Below are positions 11,261 through 24,083 of a stretch of 64,000 nt of DNA, piece after piece. The notes beneath the pieces were generated by a model that saw only the letters and a program-made list of their open reading frames with translations, had not been told where the DNA came from and did no database searches. The stretch comes from Darksidea phi (Eukaryota; Ascomycota; Dothideomycetes; Pleosporales; Lentitheciaceae): NCBI GenBank assembly GCA_030770425.1, contig JASJFT010000204.1, positions 16,619 to 80,618 of the forward strand. Direction: 5' to 3'. Both the position numbers and the translations under genes were made by a program. Position 1 is the stretch's first letter. Each line of letters begins with the position of its first letter.

Positions 11261-14200
11261 ATGGGGAAGCTCCTGCGCCTCGAGCTGTACAGTAAGTTGT
11301 GCGCGCGCCAATTTGCGAAAATGCTAACCCTCCCGCAGACTTCAAGACGTATCGCGGCAAACACACGCTGCCCTTTGGCGACTCGTACTTCACCTCCATC
11401 ATCGGCCCCAATGGCTCCGGCAAGTCCAACAGCATGGATGCCATCTCCTTCGTTCTGGGCATCAAATCGGCATCGCTGCGATCGCGAGAGCTGCGCGAGC
11501 TGGTTTACCGCGGGCGCATCATCCAGACAAGCAGAACCGCCGTCGAGGAGGCGAACGGCGATGCGAACGGCGACGCGAATGGCGGCACCCAGGAGAAGGG
11601 CGAATCGCAGAGCGGCGACCCCAAGACAGCCTGGGTGGAGGCCGTCTTCGAAGACGACGCAGCGCAGGTGCACAGGTGGCGCCGCACCATCACTACCACG
11701 GGCCAAAGCGAGTACCGCATCAATGGACGTGTGGTGACGGCCAAAGTCTACAACGAAGCCCTCGAAGAGCAGAACATCCTAGTCAAGGCCCGCGCCTTCC
11801 TCATCCCGCAAGGCGAGGTCGAACAGGTCGCCAAGAAGCCCCCCAAAGAAGTCACGCACATGATTGAGCAGATCTCCGGCAGTCTAGAGATGAAGGCGGA
11901 CTACGAGAGGCTGAAAGCGGAATCCGACACCGCTGCCGAGGACAATTCGCAGTTCCTCCTCCACAAACGTCAGATCAATGCCGAGATCAAGACGTACTCT
12001 GAGCTGGAGGCCGAGGCCAAGGCGTATGAGAGGAGACTTGCCGAGCGCGACGAGGCTACAGTGACACACGTAATGTGGAAATTGTACCACCACCAGAAAG
12101 CCATCCAGAAAGCTCGTGACAGGATCTCGAGCCACCAGGAAGAGCTCAAGGAGCACAAGCGTGGTGTCGAAAAATATCAGCAAAAGCTTCAGGAAGCCAC
12201 GCAAGCCGAGGCAAAAGTAAAGCGCGAGATCAACAAAACTAACAACAGCATCCACTCCAAGGCTAAAGAAATAGAAGATGCTGAGAACAGCCTTGTACCA
12301 ATCGAGGAGAAGATCCGCATTACTACAAAGGAAGTGTCTACGTTGGAAAGCAGGATTGATACGCTGAAGACGGAGCGCGACTCACAAGAAAAGTCGCTTG
12401 CAGACTTCGACAAGAAGCTCGCTCAAATCAAAAAGGCTGAAGACAAGTGGGAAGCTGAGCGCACAGCTGCCACACAACAACTGGGCCCAGCACTCTCCCC
12501 CCAAGATGAGCAAGAATACAATCAATTGCGTAGCGATGTCGCCAAGCAGACCCATGCCAACGGCATCGAGATCGAAAAACTTACGCGCGAAGTCGGTACA
12601 GAGACGGAACATGCGCGAAATCTGCAGCAGAAAGTCGACAGCCTCCAGGCTTCGATAGACACGCTAAATGAAGAAGTCACACAGTTGCAGGACCGACAAA
12701 AGGATCGAAAATCGCGCTTGAAGGAGATGCAGCAAACGAGAACGACGAAAAACCAAAGGCTGAACCAGCTGAGATCTGATCGTCAGCGCATCCAAGAGCA
12801 GTCTACAGAGCTAAACCAGCTCCTGACCGAGCATGCGATGAAGCTTCACGCTGCAGAGAGTGGCCGGCGCGAGAGTAGAAAGGAAGCGGCTGCTCGCGAG
12901 ATTGTGTCTCAGATGAAGCGCATCTTTGGGTCCTCTATTTACGGACGGTATAGAGATCTCATCAAGCCCAAGCAGCGAAAGTACGACCAGGCTGTCGGCA
13001 CATTACTCGGCCACTCTATGGAAGCCGTCATTGTTGACACCGACAAGACTGCCAGAGACTGCGTCCAGTACCTCAAGGATCAAAAGCTCTGCCAGATGAC
13101 ATTCATACCTCTCGACTCTGTGACCGTCAAAGCCGTGAACCAGAGTCTGAAGGGTGTCCACGAGGGTATGCGTCTCGGCATCGACTGCATCGACTACCCA
13201 CCACATCTGGAACGGGCCATTTCATCCGCTTGCGGTGATGCCGTCATTTGCGACAACCTCAAGCTTGCTCGCTACCTTTGTTTTGAGCGTAAGCCACCTA
13301 TCGGCGTCAAGGCTGTCACGCTCGATGGCAGTGTCATCTCTCGAGGCAATATCATGACGGGTGGTACGCTTGACGGCCCAAACAACGGAGGCCAACGGTG
13401 GGGCGACCAGGAAATTGAGACCCTGCAGCAGAAAGTGGACAACTTCCTGGGACAACTCGAAGCCCTTCCGAAGCTTGATCAGAGGCATAGGGAAGAAGAC
13501 GAGCTGCAGGCCGAAATCAATGGACTGGACGAGCAGATGCGCCGCCTTCAAGAAGAAATAAAGACGCTCGACCGCAACATTCAAAGCAAGAAAAAGGAAC
13601 TTGATCACGACAACGGCATCTTGAGTCAAGAGAAGCCCAAGTACCAAGATCGCTTGCAACGTCTACGCAACAAGGAAGAGGATCTAGAGAGCGTCCAGAA
13701 TAACGTAAACCAAGTTGTTGATCAGGTGTTTGCTGCTTTCTGTCAGCGACTCGGCTATGCTTCCATTCGAGACTTTGAAGCACAGCAAGGCACAGCCCAA
13801 CAGGAGGCCGCCGAAAAACGACTTGAATTCAGAAAACAGCGCAGCACCCTCGAGAACATGAGGTCGAATGTCCAGCAGCGGCTGGACGCCGTCAACGAGC
13901 GGTTAACGAACGCGCAGGAGAAGATACAACGTAACCAAACTTCGTTGAAGAACCACGAGGAACAGCGAGACGAGCTACAGAGCTCGATCGATGTTCTCCA
14001 AGCCGAGCTTGAGAGCTTGCAAGAAACCTTGTCTAACCTCGAAGAGGCGCGGAGCGAGCGTACCGCTATAGTCAAAGAAGCACGACGCAAGCTTGACTCC
14101 CGGAATGAGAAGGTTAAGGGAGTCATGAAAGACGTTGAGCAACGGGAGCAATTGATCAAGAGCCGGTCTGCGGAGCGATATAATCTGCTTAAGAAATGTC

Positions 14201-15225
14201 GTCTTGATGAGATAGACTTGCCTCTTACCGAAGACTCTGCGGCATTGACATCGCTGCCTATGACCGACACCGCTCGCGAGGATCCTGATGCGATGGACGT
14301 CGACGAGCCCGATCCAACGCAGATCGAAGAGCCCACTGTTGAAGACTACGGCATCGAGCCCGATTTTGAGGAGCTTGACGAAGAACTTCGCGCCCAGCTC
14401 GACGAGATCCTTGAACAGGAGGATAGCGGAGACGACCAAGCCGAGGCGCAAGCAGCGACTGCTCTTAAAGAAACAGAGTCTAGGCTTACCGAGGCCATCG
14501 CCGCCCTCGATGCCGAAATCAGCAAAGCAAATCCCAACATGAAGGCCGGCGACCGCCTAAAACTTGCGCGAGCCAAACTTAAACAAATGGAAACCGACTT
14601 TGCGGCAGCTCGTAAGCGCGCGCTAGAGGCCAAGGACGCCTTCGAAAAAGTCAAGGAAAGGCGTATGGAGCTGTTCATGAAGGCCTACGATCACATTCAC
14701 GACAACATTCTCCCAGTCTACCAGGAACTCACCAAATCCGCACAGTTCCCGCTCGGTGGCACTGCGTATCTAGATTTGGAAGATAGCGCGGAGCCCTACC
14801 TTGCAGGTATCAAGTACCACGCCATGCCGCCGCTCAAACGATTCCGCGACATGGAGCACCTTTCTGGAGGCGAGCGCACCATCGCAGCCCTCGCACTCAT
14901 CTTCGCTATACACAGCTATCAGCCCTCTCCGTTCTTCGTGCTGGACGAAGTAGATGCAGCCCTGGATAACGTTAATGTTAGTCGGGTTGCAGATTACGTG
15001 ACGAGACATGCCGGGCCGGGGACGCAGTTCATCGTGATTACGCATAAGGCGGGACTATTTCAGGAGAGTGAGACGTTGGTGGGGATCATGCGGGATCAGG
15101 CGAAGATGACGAGTAAGGCTATTAGTTTGGATGTAAGTCAACTTCTACTCTGTTCGTCGTCGTGGAAGGGGATGAATGCTAACGTTGTGCAGCTACGCAA
15201 GTACCAGGATAATCCTAGACCGTGA
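11261..15225 (+). CDS. SMC1: Structural maintenance of chromosomes protein 1 (cohesin SMC1), 1285 aa
   Basis: Three exons: 11261-11291, 11339-15132 and 15193-15225, with introns of 47 and 60 bp. The first intron joins MGKLLRLELY to NFKTYRGKH. The last gives the usual SLDLRKYQ ending. SMC1 is the ATPase partner of SMC3 in the cohesin ring, holding sister chromatids together in the nucleus. Visible parts are Walker A GPNGSGKS (residues 33-40), long coiled coils, the hinge (about 540-690), an acidic insert after the second coil (near EDPDAMDVDEPDPTQIEEP), signature LSGGERT (about 1185) and Walker B FFVLDEVDAALD (about 1209). All ATPase motifs are intact and the length is normal. A GTGAGT at the stop codon resembles a splice donor, but the family ends here. 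MCB-like sites lie upstream. Confidence 0.97.
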
Positions 15226-18200
15226 GTATGAGTAGTGTGGGGTACGGGTTTCTAGCTTTTGCTAGCTTTTCAAGGACGCAGAGCTTTTTCGAAGCACTAT
15301 GGGATTTCACGAGTCGTGGATGTGTTTCACGCAGCGATGCGACCGTAAGAGATGGATGATTGACACGTTTTGTATTATTCGTGAATACATGTTTGCTTTT
15401 CGACACAGACAGTTGTCTGGGACTTTACGCGTTTGCTAAGAGCATGTAAGTGAAATAGGAAATGCATGTCTGGTCTGCGGACGTGCTCCAAGCGCATAAG
15501 AATGAATTGGTATTTTGTTTATTTGCCTGCCAAACATGTTAGAGACATAGTGTTAATTACCCCCTTCAGCAACACCATAGGACCGAGCAAAGCCTTCACA
15601 GTCGACCCCTCAGCCATAGACCAAGGATTCGTCAGACAAAACTCTCTCCTACAAGAACAACGCCATCTACAACCCGATAGATAGTTATCTCCGAGATCTA
15701 CAAAAGTCACGGCGAAAAAAGCAGCAGACCGAAGCTCCGTACCACAACACCGCTATCCTCAGCTCAAGGCATTCATTCCCATCCTTTTTGAAGCTTACTT
15801 CCATAGGTTACAACTCAGCTTTGTACCAATCAGTCGCCGCGCCGCAACCTGATACCATGTCCACCTTGTCTCGGCGCACTTTCTCGCCTCGGAACTGCAA
15901 CTGTTGATGATGATACTCTGACTCGTAGTTATCGGAAGGTGCAGCTTCGTGTGTTCGTGCAATCGATATCTATCAACTCACTGTATCGACCCAGTATAGA
16001 TAGGGACAAACAAGCGTTTTCTATAAATGATATTCCCAGTATTGGGGAGATGTAACGGTAACGGGGAGGCGATTGAGAGGGGAACTTTCAAGCAAATCAA
16101 TCTCAATCCTTTGCACTGGAGGTGAGCATTGGGGTATTTCTTTCGAGTCTGGAGGTAATTAGAATAATCGATCGCTTGTTGATGGCGGATACGTGGGGCT
16201 ATGATGGTTGTTATTCTCGAGCTCGAGTGTGCATCAAGTTTTTGGTTGGACTCCGTTTTGCGGAGGTAGGTGGACGTCGGTATTTTAGGGACTTTACGTC
16301 CAGAGTGGGCAGGGCAGCTGTATGAGGCAGTAATCGACGGGGTGAGCTGGAAATCGCACATCACTGTTGAGTACGCGCATAGAGTCCGGAAGGTAGAGTC
16401 GCACACTTGAGCGGACTAGATACATGCAAGCAATCCTGCTAGACTTAAGCAAGGATGCGGAGACTTTGTCGACAAGGCTCTGCTGCGTAGGCGGCAAGAT
16501 CTACAGACAAATATCTTGTAGCAGGTGCACGACTGCACAGTATACGCATCCTTGGTTATTCCAATGCGTCGGTCCGCTCTCCATTCCAACTCGGACCCGT
16601 TATGTGTAAGGATACTGATATCTCGTCTGGCGAAGGGGGGCGCGTACGAGTTTCGGAGAGCGGACGTCTGCGTTCGTTCGAGGAAGCGTCATTGGGAGGG
16701 CAGGGCGTGGACTGGCCAGCCTACTTGGTGCATTAGTACATCTAAATAACACGGTGAGATTTTAGGCTCGCTGAAGGTGGCGCAAGAGAAGGGTCGATGT
16801 TGTTGGGCGAAAAGTCGCTTCTGCGCGTCGTGTGCTCGGCTTGCCACGCAACCGCTGGAGTGTTACCGCTTCCAGCTCTCAACGACATGAGTCGTGCGCC
16901 CGGCCGTGAAGTCAAACGTGAATGTGGCTGCATGGTGTACGCCCGTCTATGGTCGTATCGCGGCTATGTCGAGCATGCATCGTGTGCGCCGTCCGCGTGT
17001 TGTAGTATTCGCCTTCTCGTAAGCAACGCGTACGATTAGTTTGGCCCGTTTTTCTCGAGAACCGCCAACTCTTTGTTGAGATTGTGCGTACGTACGTAAC
17101 CGAGGCTCGTGATGGAATGAAGAGTCCGGATAGATTGGACGGCGGCGCGTGTTTGTATGTTGTTTTTGTGTGCTGCGTGATGTGATGATGCTGCTGATGC
17201 TGACGCGGTTTGTCGCGTGTGACCGAGGATGGCACGGATAGTTCACTAATATGATAGTCGGAACGGAGTCAGCGGAGGTTAGTAACATGATTATATCATG
17301 CATAATGATGGCCATTGGTCTACGACCGAGTACTTTAAGAAGGCGAATAAATAAGGTTTGTGGATGGAGAGGGAGGTTTAGGCGGTTTTCATAGATGATG
17401 AGGCTGGCGACTGTGACTACTGCTTATGCAGGGGAGAGTAGTGTTTGAGAGGGCGATGGATAATATAGATGCTGAACTGTGCACAGGAGAGAAGGGCTAG
17501 CTGCTCCAGAACAATGAGCAGGTGTAAAGGTGAAGTATCCCGAGAGACGGAAAGGATGATGTGTGGAAAGAGCAAGCAGGCCTCATTGTAATGAGGGCTC
17601 ATCCGCGAGTAGGTGAAGAAGCAAGCACAATTCCCCCCTAAATCAAGAAGGATGGACGAAAGCTGAGCGTTTAGTTCCAAGACGGATCCCCATCTCTTTC
17701 CCCATGCCGTGTCGCTCTGCTCCGGCTGCTGTCCACACGCACGGTACACATAGTACATAATACTTCCCCACATGCAGCGTAAAGTCCGAGGGATCAGGAT
17801 CGCCTGCCTAGCGTCCAAGCATCGGCCGACAGGCCACAGCAAGCATAAGCTTTAGATTGAGTGATGACAGGCCCCACCACTCCATCCTGCATCCCATCTT
17901 CCGCTTTACTCCCCTCATTGGTCCCTCTAGCGCTTTCCGTATCGAAGAAGCCCATAGGGCGTACGGACTACAATTCAGCCTCCCGGGGACACCGACCGTC
18001 CTATAGAGCCAAGCATGCGTGCTAGGAAAGGGGCTGCGGGTACGAGTGGTTGAGGAAGTTAGAAACGCTTACTGATGCACTCCTCGTGTCCCAATCGGGA
18101 AAGCAACCGTCGTCCCACCGTTCGATTTAGCATGTAGCCGAAGCCTCAATGGCCAAACGGACTCGGTGGCCTACTTCATTGGGCGTCGGGCATCCAAAGG

Positions 18201-19333
18201 TGATCATAGCACACGGTAGGTAGCCGCCTGCATACAGTCGGCATTCCAATGTTCGCCTGCAGGGCCGCAATGCAAATGTGGTGGGTCGAAACGCCCGACG
18301 AACTCGCACCCCTAAGCCACTTGGACTAGAGTGGCTTACTGATCAATGCAAGGTGCACCTTCACCACAACCCTACCCATCCAAGCATGCCATGTAGACGA
18401 GCAAATCCGAAGGGAGAAGCATGCACAAGATCAAGAATAGCAAGTAATGCATATGTTGATTCGTATTGTTCCACGGTGATTCCTATCTGTTGCGCCCTGC
18501 TCGTCTACTGAGACTCGGCATGTGCTTTGCATGCATGCGTGCCTTCTTGACCCCCAACATGTACGCCGTAGATTACATGAAGCTTGAGGAGGGAATCATG
18601 TGTGATAGTAAGGTGCCCGATACAAGCGTCTTTGGTGTTACATACGAGCCAGCAAGATCAGCCCAGATAGCCGCGTTTAGGAAGAAGGGCCTGTTAAGTA
18701 GAAGAATACGACTGGACCAAAAGCAAAAATAAACTTGAGAATGCTTCCTAAATGATATTGACGGAATCGAAAGCCGCGCGCATAGTCCTGTTCGGAGGTG
18801 GCAAGGATCTAAACATAAATACGGACTAGGAAAGTCAAACAAAGATCTGTTGTGTCTCAGGCGGGGGCGCTACCGAAATGGTTCGGAGAAAATAAGCCAA
18901 TACGCGGGAGGAAAAGATGGGTTGGCTTATGGTGGCATCTACCCGATCGGAAGCTGTGTGCTGATGACCGGCGTGGCGTGGCGCAACAACCCTGTTGAGC
19001 ACGGCCCGTGTCTCCGGGGGAGCGGCGGATAACGTAAGTCTCCAAGCAGTGTGACAGTTCGTTGTTGCTTAATCCTTTGCTAGGCTTATGAGATCGCGCC
19101 GAGATGACCGTAACGCTAGAGCCCCGGGTCTGTGCGGCCTTGCTGAGGTAGTTTCGGGATGGCGATGCGCGAAGTGGCGGCGGGTCACGTCCAGCGGCGA
19201 ATGGCAGGGATTCGGTCGTAGCAACAATCAGACGAAATAATTCAGGTGCCTCTCTCCAACTCAAATCTTTGCCGCCTTTGCAAAGCTCAGAGTCAACGAG
19301 CACAGTGGCAATGGTTTGACATGTCCAACATGC
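15226..19333. other. 4.1-kb spacer between convergent genes, no supported gene
   Basis: This lies between the ends of SMC1 (+) and the coiled-coil gene (-), so it should hold two 3' UTRs. Frames at 15978-16406, 16912-17315, 17417-17842 and 18466-18732 lack domains and coherent splice extensions. Composition is normal, with no RIP and no repeat that I recognise. It is unusually long for a convergent spacer in such a genome and may hold a noncoding transcript or a lost gene. Confidence 0.5.
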
Positions 19334-21386
19334 TCATTCGCCCATTACTCCCCGCGCTGCTTTCTCCATTTTGCTTCCAGAGTCCATCAGACCCTTAGCA
19401 TTTTCTTGTATCGCAAGGCTCTCCTCTCTCATCGTCTCCAGCGCTGTCTCGAGGCCTTGGGTTCGTAATCTAAGTCTGCCGATTTCGGCTCGTAGGACTT
19501 TGATGGTCTCAGCAGATGATGAAGGTGCTGATGCTGATGCCGTTACTGCAACTTGTGGTTGTATGATACAAGGATGGTTGGGTACTGCCTCTGCAGCAGA
19601 CGACGTCGGCCGTTGAGTACCGGTTACCATTGCTTCTTCCAAAACATTGATCCTTTGCTGCAGCTCGGCTTTCTCAGCTTCCCAACGTTTCTTGTCACTC
19701 GTGCTCTGCGCCTGTAAACGATTTGCCATCTCCATGATTCGCATGTACTGGGCACCATTGTCGACTAATTGCTTGCGCGTCTCGTCCCGGCTTTGCTGCA
19801 GCTCTTCAACCTGGTTCTCCAGCACGGCAATCTGCCCTTGTAACCTCTCTTTCTCGTCCGTAAGACTGTTTATTTCCATATCACTGACTTCAAACTTCTT
19901 TTCGAGCGTGTTGCACTTGGTACGTTGGCGCTCAAGCTTCTGGAGCAGATTATCGTACTCCCCTTGCAGTGTCTGGAAGGCAAGCGTTTTGACACTAATT
20001 TGGTGTTGTAGGTCCTGCAAGTGTGTTGCTTGTGCTGAAGTCTGCGTTGCTGTTGATGGTGGCGAGATAGAAGGCAGGTTGATGGCGTTCGGGAAACTAA
20101 TCGAGGACGGTGACGGTAGCATTGCTGCTCGCGAAGGTTGCGGCGCGTGCATGGGCGATTGCGAAGGCATGAATACCGATCCAGACGGAGACGCAGTAGG
20201 GCGGGGAGTGTTGGCGTTAGGTGGTAACTCGCCGGCGTATAGATTACTTCGAGTCTGTTCTGATACCATGCCAGGATGGGTGAACCCGGTGAAACCATGA
20301 TGAGGACCAGCATACTGTCTCGTCGGCGGAGACTGCTCCTCGCGCTGTTCAAGATGCTGTTGTCCTCTCCTCATGACTGGCGATGTATCAGGCTGAGATG
20401 ATGTTTGGTCAGGGCTGCGAGCGTCAGAGTTATCGAGGTGGTCCCGAAGTTGTAGATTAATCCACTGCGCTAGGTCAAGCGTCCATTGCAAAGAGTCTTT
20501 GACGGTGCAGTCTTCAAAGTCCGGCGACTGTAAAAATGGTTAGGCGGGCGGCTCCTCTTATGCATATGGTGATCCAAAAGCCCTAGTGGCGGCATGACGC
20601 TCGTCAAAGGGGGCGGACTTACCTCACTGGTTGATGATAGATAATCCTTTTGCGAAACCGATCTTACTCTGGAGTCTAATAGTACCAGCTCAGTGGCGAG
20701 GCTGCGGATTAAAGCGCGGGCGCTCAAGCATACTTGGCCTTCGCAACCGGACGGGCAACAAATCACTCTCCCTGCAGCATGAGGCTGCGGGCCAGTGCCG
20801 ACTCGGGGTCGGTGCGCGTCGCTGCCAATGGCGAGGAGAGATCGATTTCGTTCAAGGCCCCGGGGAGTGGCTTGCGTGCGTTCTGCAATTAGTTTTTAGC
20901 GATGAATACGACATGATGATAGGAGAGTGTTGGGTGGTTTGGATGTGGATGGGAAAACGATTGGCGCGCGCTAGCTCCACCCTTACATGGCGGCTGCAAT
21001 CAGCGCGCCAAAACACGGCAAGTTATGAATGGTGGTGCAAAATCCGCCTTACCTAAAGTGCCGTCTGACCATTGTCCTACGGGCTGCGGCGAGACGTTGA
21101 AGAGAGACTGAGACCTGGGTCTGAACGGCGAGTCAACGGCGGCGGGCGAGATGTGTGTTGAAGTCGTCGGAACAGATCCTACTAATGCGGTACAAGATGG
21201 GGTATACAGCGGCGGTAATGTTCGGCGACCTAGGGCCTCGCTATCACGAGAGTAGTGGCCGGAATGTTGCGGGACCGGGGGTAAGCCTTCGAAGGCAGCA
21301 CTGGTTGAGGGATCCCGGCGCTTGAATTGCGGCACGGTTGTGCTCTCTTCCTCCCATGGTCGTTTCCTTCCCTTCCCAGAATCCAT
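19334..21386 (-). CDS. Hypothetical coiled-coil protein, 558 aa (three exons)
   Basis: Exons are 21386..21053, 20771..20623 and 20527..19334. All junctions are GT..AG and keep frame. Intron 1 is long (281 bp) and intron 2 is 95 bp. The N-terminus is basic and nuclear-like (MDSGKGRKRPWEEE). Exon 2 encodes a Cys-containing segment (VICCPSGCEGQVCLSARALI), then a conserved-looking helix (RSLATELVLLDSRVRSVSQK). Exon 3 starts SPDFEDCTVKDSLQWTLDLAQWI, followed by a Ser/Pro/Gln-rich disordered region and a long coiled coil (about residues 320-420), then a second short coil at the C-terminus. The layout suggests a fungal nuclear regulatory or scaffold protein, but I do not recognise the family. The exon structure rests on splice signals and on frame continuity through short conserved helices. 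Confidence 0.75.
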
Positions 21387-22463
21387 GAGTTGGATTCGCC
21401 CTTAGCTTTAGAATCCAAGCTCGCACTTCGGTGCGCCATCCGTTTCGCCCAGGCGTAGTCGGGTAGCTTGGAGATCTGTTTTGATTCAGAAGGCCATGCT
21501 GACAGATTAGTAAGGCAGTCGTGAGTGGTGTAAAAGTGGTGTGAAAGGCGAGTAGTCGTTCAGGAGCTTGGCGGGTCGTATGCTTGTTCTAAGCGCCGAG
21601 GTCATGAGCCCAAGAAGAGTGCACGGGACCGGGACGAGAGAGAAACGGCGTAGCAATCAAGGATTCGATGATAGGTAGGATGGATTTGAGTTTGCGAATG
21701 CTGATGCGTGTATTAAAGACTTCCAGGTCCGAGTCAGCGCGGCTGCCGCGATTCCCTGTTGGTAATTTCGGCGTTGTGGTACAATGACGCGTGTGTATAG
21801 AAACGGGGCACAAGTTCAATGCAAGGGCGGTAATGACGGCACGGTGAACGTATAGTCACGGGAGAACGCGGCGGGCAGGACTTTGGCGACGTGGTCGAAA
21901 GACAGTATGTAGCAACGGCAGAAGACGTCTCATTCCGCGTAAAAGAGCGGCAGGTTTGTGCGAGAGGTACAAAACGACGATGGAACAAGCCACACCCGAA
22001 AGTGTCGTGGAGTGAGAATGCTGAGTGATATATCTTTGTCATCCAGGGAACACACATAGCACCTTCCCATAAAGGGTTGGCCCCGTTTAGTCATCACACC
22101 AAAGCCTAGGTGGACCCTGCGCCAGGAGATGATAGTGCGAGATCAGCGCAGGCGTCGGCTTCACATCTTCACGTCTTCACGTCTTCGTAGCGGATGCTGA
22201 GTACTCCGGATTTTCGCCTTCACCGGACCAGCGTACAAGAAGCACTACCCCATCAAGGCCATCAGCATTAGCAATCCATTACATGTCTATGCCGTAAGCT
22301 ATCTGGCAGCACTAGTGCATCTGATAGTGAATGAATATGCGCATGACGAGACGTACTGATGTAGTAAGTGTGCAAAGGTACGGATAGATCCGTAAAGGGT
22401 ATCAATCGGACGGGAGAAGTTCAAGACGTCCATCTGGTGCCGCCATCGTCGAAGGCAGCTCCG
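21387..22463. other. Intergenic, no supported gene
   Basis: Upstream region of the three-exon coiled-coil gene and downstream region of the next minus-strand gene. It contains a short cttcacatcttcacgtcttc repeat near 22160. No domain-bearing frame is present. Confidence 0.5.
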
Positions 22464-24083
22464 TTACACCCGCCATGCCTGCCGCCCCTGTAGCACTACC
22501 GGCGCTCCCATATCCTGTGCGATCACCCGAAGACGGTCCTCTATCCACTGCTTTTCCTTGTCCACGACTTCAACTTCAATGACCTTCATGATCTGCAGCT
22601 CCGCAAGGAGTCCGCCAAGTAGCTGCTTGCAGGCCGAGACAATGCATGCAATGCTTGAGCCATGAGCCGGTTGTGGCAGTCTGTCTAAATGTCGCAAAAA
22701 TGCCGTCAGCTTTCGTGTCAAAGCCGCGTGCTGTACTTCCCACGCGTCTCCTAGACCTTGCAGAGACTTGGAGTCAGCGCTTCCTCCCTGCTGGCTGTTG
22801 CGCGCGGCCCATACCTCCTCAACCACCGAAATCCAGCCATCGAAGTCGTCCACGAGACGACCAAGACGGCTGCCAGGGTCCAGGAGCGAAGGGAGCTCGT
22901 GGAGCGGTCCCGAGAGCGCTTGTATATGCTCGACAAGTCCAGACAATGAGTTGTTATGACCGTTCCATTCGCGCAGAGCCAAGATATTCTTCTGCTCTTG
23001 ACCAAAGCGTTCATTTTCGCGCATGGCTCCATAGAGGCTTGCAACGTCGTCGAACTTTTTCGAAAGGGTATTCTTAGCACTGACCTCCCATTGTCTGCTT
23101 GTTAGTGCCGACACTTCGTGCAACAGGTGCAGCTGTAGAAGCTCCGATTGGAGGTTTATAATCTCTGGTGGAAGAGAGTGGCTCGACGTATCTGGATCCG
23201 GATGAAGAAATGCTGAAGTTGGTGCTTTCGCCGATTTTCTAGGAGTAAAATGTTGTTGCAGCGTGGAAAAGGCCGGCCGAGCTGGTTTCCTGGGTACTTC
23301 CTTGGAAGCCTCACGACGCCCTGCTTGTGGGAGAGGCTCATCGGAGCTGGTGGATGTAGTGGTTGCGGTACGACTATACGGTGCTTCCGGGTTAACCTTT
23401 GTGCTAGTGGAGCGCCTCAATGCTTCGAGCCTGGCGGATGTCCGGACCGGACCAGCCGTAGCATCTGTGGTGTGGTCGCTGACAGGTTTTGTGATTCGGC
23501 TGGGCCCTATCAAGAGAGACTTAGGTCGCTCCACCCGAGTCGCATCCTCCCCATGTTGCCTGCGAGCATTTGCGGTAGTGCTTGCAGACTGCGTTCGTGC
23601 ATGACCGCGACTTGGGGGTTGTTCTGGCGGCGCTGGAACGCCGGGCCGTCTTAGGGATTGCGAGCGGCTCAGCCCTGCAGATAGCGGCGGCTTCATGGCG
23701 GTATCGGTGGGGCGTGCGGACTGCGAGGACGTAGTAACATCGTCTTCTGCGCCGAGGACACGGTGGGTGGAGCTAGGCTGGTACAGCGAGCGCGGACGCA
23801 GGCGGCCCTGCTTAGCGCTCTGCGTGACGTTATGTTGTGGTAGTGTGGGATGGTTTGATCTGTTTCGCGACACCACAGACTCGTCTGAGGCGTCTTCCGG
23901 TTGTGTCTTCGAAGCTGGTGCGCCTGCTAGTCCGACGGTGCGATGAATGGATTTCGAGAGCCCACGCTGGGGAAGGAAGCTCCGTCTCTTCACTCCTTCG
24001 CTGGAATCTTGCTGCTTTGAGCTGCTGGCAGCGTCGTCGTGGGCTTGCGGATCCTGCAATCGCGTTAAGACCTGTTCCACCAT
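22464..24083 (-). CDS. Basic Ser-rich protein with C-terminal helical QW-containing domain (augmin HAUS8-like candidate), 539 aa
   Basis: A single exon. Residues 1-290 or so are disordered, basic and rich in Ser, Arg and Pro, with many Ser-Arg and Ser-Pro sites, typical of a microtubule-binding or phosphoregulated tail. The C-terminal 250 residues are helical: ELLQLHLLHEVSALTSRQWEV and then SKKFDDVASLYGAMRENE, followed by long amphipathic helices. A disordered basic N-terminus followed by an LQxxLL..QW helix is the layout of the augmin subunit HAUS8/QWRF family, which binds microtubules and recruits gamma-tubulin. That match is by architecture only. The frame is open to an ATG at 24359 (631 aa), but the extra residues look non-coding. 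I prefer the start at 24083 (MVEQVLTRLQDP). Confidence 0.75.
   Translation of the reverse strand: MVEQVLTRLQDPQAHDDAASSSKQQDSSEGVKRRSFLPQRGLSKSIHRTVGLAGAPASKTQPEDASDESVVSRNRSNHPTLPQHNVTQSAKQGRLRPRSLYQPSSTHRVLGAEDDVTTSSQSARPTDTAMKPPLSAGLSRSQSLRRPGVPAPPEQPPSRGHARTQSASTTANARRQHGEDATRVERPKSLLIGPSRITKPVSDHTTDATAGPVRTSARLEALRRSTSTKVNPEAPYSRTATTTSTSSDEPLPQAGRREASKEVPRKPARPAFSTLQQHFTPRKSAKAPTSAFLHPDPDTSSHSLPPEIINLQSELLQLHLLHEVSALTSRQWEVSAKNTLSKKFDDVASLYGAMRENERFGQEQKNILALREWNGHNNSLSGLVEHIQALSGPLHELPSLLDPGSRLGRLVDDFDGWISVVEEVWAARNSQQGGSADSKSLQGLGDAWEVQHAALTRKLTAFLRHLDRLPQPAHGSSIACIVSACKQLLGGLLAELQIMKVIEVEVVDKEKQWIEDRLRVIAQDMGAPVVLQGRQAWRV

Noticed and set aside
15221..15230. Possible further 3' splice donor (GTGAGT) at the SMC1 stop codon
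   Set aside because: The SMC1 family ends at about LRKYQ plus a few residues. Reading on would add unrelated sequence, so TGA at 15223 is taken as the true stop.
17417..17842. 141-codon minus-strand frame in the SMC1 downstream spacer
   Set aside because: No recognisable domain or splice partner, and amino-acid composition like random translation.
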